Source: JAXLYX01 sp046351215 (GTDB lineage Bacteria > Myxococcota_A > Polyangia > Polyangiales > Houyiibacteriaceae). Taken from it: 64,000 bases of DNA. Made by a program: the position numbers and the translations under genes. The stretch covers positions 155,271-219,270 of the forward strand of contig JAXLYX010000015.1 of assembly GCA_046351215.1 (NCBI GenBank). The letters run 5' to 3'. The notes beneath the pieces were generated by a model. It saw only the letters and a program-made list of their open reading frames with translations. It searched no databases and was not told the origin of the DNA. Shown one piece after another: positions 62,424-64,000 of the stretch (position 1 is the stretch's first letter; the number at the start of each line of letters is the position of its first letter).

Positions 62424-63233
62424 ATGCGTCAGGGTCTCGTACGTCTCCTCCTCTTCGCTTCGCTGGCTCTCTCGGCCTGCGACTGCCAGTCGAGCGTGCT
62501 CTTGATCCAATCGCAGGACGGGCCGGTAGGCTCGATCGGGGACGGCGGCACGTCGGGCTCCGACGGCGGCGACGCATCCGTGGCCTGCGATCCGAACGAT
62601 CCGGCACGGCCACGCTGCTCGGGCCACGTCTGCCTCTGCGCGAACTGCCTGGACGACGACCGGGACGGCCTCGTGGACTCCCTCGATCCCGAGTGCGCCG
62701 GCGCCCTGGACGACGACGAGGCGACGTACGGCTACGGTTTCACGTCGAGCCCTGGGAAGAACTGCGACGACTGCTATTGGGACGGGAATTCGGGCTCGGG
62801 CAACGACGACTGCAGCGTCTCGACCCAGTGCTCGATCACGGGTTCGCCGGCGAACGGCAGCTGCGCGACCTGCTCGCCCTCCGCGAGCTGCGTCTCCCGT
62901 TGCCTCGCGGCGACGCCGAACGGCTGCGACTGCTTCGGCTGCTGCGAGGTCTTCGACGCGGCCGGTGCGGCGCACCACGTCCGCCTCGTCTCGACCTGCA
63001 CCGCGGCGACGCTCGGCGACCCCACGGCCTGTCCGGCCTGCCTCCCGAACGCCGCCTGCCAGAACCCCTGCGGTCGCTGCGAGCTCTGCGCGGGCAAGAC
63101 GGTGGCCGACCTGCCCGCGGACTGCGGCGGCGCGGCCGCGTGCGACGCTCCGTCGACGCCTTGCGGGGCGGACGGGACCTGCGCCGCAGGCGGGTACTGC
63201 TCGTTCGGCTGCTGCCTGAAGTCGCTGCTCTGA
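62424..63233 (+). CDS. cysteine-rich lipoprotein
   Basis: 269 residues. The lipobox lies in FASLALSACDCQ, and a Gly/Ser/Asp linker follows. About 35 cysteines are spread in short CxxC or CC groups (CANCLDDDRDGLVDSLDPEC, CDCFGCC, CGRCELCAG, GYCSFGCCLK). The DDDRDGLVDxxDPEC piece is a calcium-like motif frequent in myxobacterial secreted proteins. It is probably surface-exposed and disulfide-rich. Function unknown. Confidence 0.8.
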   Translation: MRQGLVRLLLFASLALSACDCQSSVLLIQSQDGPVGSIGDGGTSGSDGGDASVACDPNDPARPRCSGHVCLCANCLDDDRDGLVDSLDPECAGALDDDEATYGYGFTSSPGKNCDDCYWDGNSGSGNDDCSVSTQCSITGSPANGSCATCSPSASCVSRCLAATPNGCDCFGCCEVFDAAGAAHHVRLVSTCTAATLGDPTACPACLPNAACQNPCGRCELCAGKTVADLPADCGGAAACDAPSTPCGADGTCAAGGYCSFGCCLKSLL

Positions 63234-63261
63234 GCCGGAGGAAGCGGCCGACGCGCGGAGC

Positions 63262-64000
63262 TCAGGGCGCCGTGCGGTCCCCGACGAGCGTGCGCACGAC
63301 GACGCTCGCGGCCGCGAGGCCGAAGGCTCCCGTCACGAACGAGGCGGAGCCGTCGATCCGCACCTTGCGATCGCAGTCGTTGACCCCGTTCTTCCCTCCG
63401 GGGCAGACGCATTGGAAGCCCTCGTCGCCGTCGTACGCGGGCGGCAGCGGCTCGAGCGGATGCTCCATGCTGTAGACGGCCTTCACCCCGATCGGAGAGC
63501 CGCGGCGCGCCTCGAGCCCGTACACGTCCCGGAGGATCTTGCGGAACGCACGCGCCATCGGATCGACGTGGGTCTCCGACAGGTCGTCGACGCGGATCGC
63601 GGTCGGATCCATGCGCGCGGCCGCGCCCATCGACGAGACGATGGGGATTCCCCGTGCGACGCAGGTCGCCACGAGGTGCGCCTTCGCCGTCATGTTGTCG
63701 ATGCAGTCCACGACGTAGTCGAACGGCTCCGCCAGCAGGCGCTCGCTCGAGGCCGCGTTGTAGAACTCCGCGATCGGCTCGATAGTGCCCGTGGGGTGGA
63801 TGCGCGCGAGGCGCTCCGCCATGACGTCGGTCTTGTGCTTGCCGATCGTCCCCTTCATGGCGTGCAGCTGGCGATTCGTGTTCGTGATGCAGACCTTGTC
63901 GAAGTCGACGATCGTCAGGTGGCCGACGCCGCTGCGCGCGAGCGCCTCCGCGGCGAAGGACCCGACACCGCCGAGACCGAAGACGACCACCCGCGCCCGC
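63262..64000 (-). CDS. tcdA: tRNA threonylcarbamoyladenosine dehydratase TcdA (5' end beyond window)
   Basis: An E1-like ThiF/MoeB-fold enzyme that makes the cyclic ct6A form at tRNA position 37 by ATP-dependent dehydration. RVVVFGLGGVGSFAAEALAR is the nucleotide loop. DFDKVCITNTNRQLHA, IDNMTAKAHLV, VSSMGAAARMDPT and VVYSMEHP-like pieces are diagnostic for TcdA over MoeB. The first residues lie beyond the right edge. The C-terminal hydrophobic tail ends GDRTAP. It converges on the cysteine-rich lipoprotein gene. Confidence 0.93.
   Translation of the reverse strand, partial: RARVVVFGLGGVGSFAAEALARSGVGHLTIVDFDKVCITNTNRQLHAMKGTIGKHKTDVMAERLARIHPTGTIEPIAEFYNAASSERLLAEPFDYVVDCIDNMTAKAHLVATCVARGIPIVSSMGAAARMDPTAIRVDDLSETHVDPMARAFRKILRDVYGLEARRGSPIGVKAVYSMEHPLEPLPPAYDGDEGFQCVCPGGKNGVNDCDRKVRIDGSASFVTGAFGLAAASVVVRTLVGDRTAP

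Overview
The window is dense, very GC-rich bacterial chromosome with genes on both strands and no intergenic gap above about 250 bases. I saw no rRNA, tRNA, CRISPR array, prophage or insertion sequence. The gene set points to a Sandaracinus-like myxobacterium (Myxococcota, Polyangia). The supporting genes are a DUF4388/roadblock pair, an alternative CcmD-like protein, a RegB-like kinase with an NtrC-type regulator, many LuxR-type HTH regulators, cysteine-rich lipoproteins and an Erg6-like sterol C-24 methyltransferase. The taxonomic call is inference from gene content.

Layout, 1-25 kb. A GntR regulator with trpB and trpA (minus strand) and a probable operator lies at the left edge. Then come a mesaconyl-CoA hydratase, a sirtuin, a four-part cNMP-binding/TGS/ThrRS-like/uridine-kinase fusion, a TIGR00027-type methyltransferase, FmdB and the helicase PcrA/UvrD. 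An ECF sigma/anti-sigma/exported-protein operon is followed by trmH and a class A PBP. These converge on a RegB-like sensor kinase with a sigma-54 activator. At 20-25 kb sit the sterol methyltransferase, a DprE1/DprE2-like oxidase/reductase pair and metK.

25-45 kb. nadB heads a coupled trio with two proteins of unknown function. Divergent from it are the DUF4388/roadblock pair, an ammonium transporter followed by a long hairpin, a lytic transglycosylase and a 975-residue alpha/beta-hydrolase/acyl-CoA-synthetase fusion. Five envelope or unknown genes follow. The block ends with a GT39-like membrane enzyme, an Mrp-type ATPase without its usual cysteines, rarA, a YbjN-like protein and an L,D-transpeptidase lipoprotein.

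45-52 kb is the most unusual part. Four LuxR-type HTH genes surround a 20-bp perfect inverted repeat. They lead into an AONS-like (CqsA/LqsA-superfamily) PLP gene that has an in-frame TGA and a glutamate in place of the PLP lysine. Beyond it are a small atypical histidine kinase, a membrane protein and a secreted FAM20/four-jointed-like kinase lipoprotein.

52-64 kb. Acyl-CoA dehydrogenase and a ccmC/CcmD-like block are divergent from an Rsm22-like gene, and the two start codons overlap. A 43-bp direct repeat flanks a small orphan gene in a patch of lower-GC unknowns. The right part carries a PlsC-like acyltransferase, an ArsA-like ATPase, gcvPB, an S2P-type protease, a cysteine-rich lipoprotein and tcdA, which is cut by the window edge.

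Many neighbours overlap by ATGA or GTGA, so translational coupling seems common. All functional calls are from reading the sequence; no database search was run.
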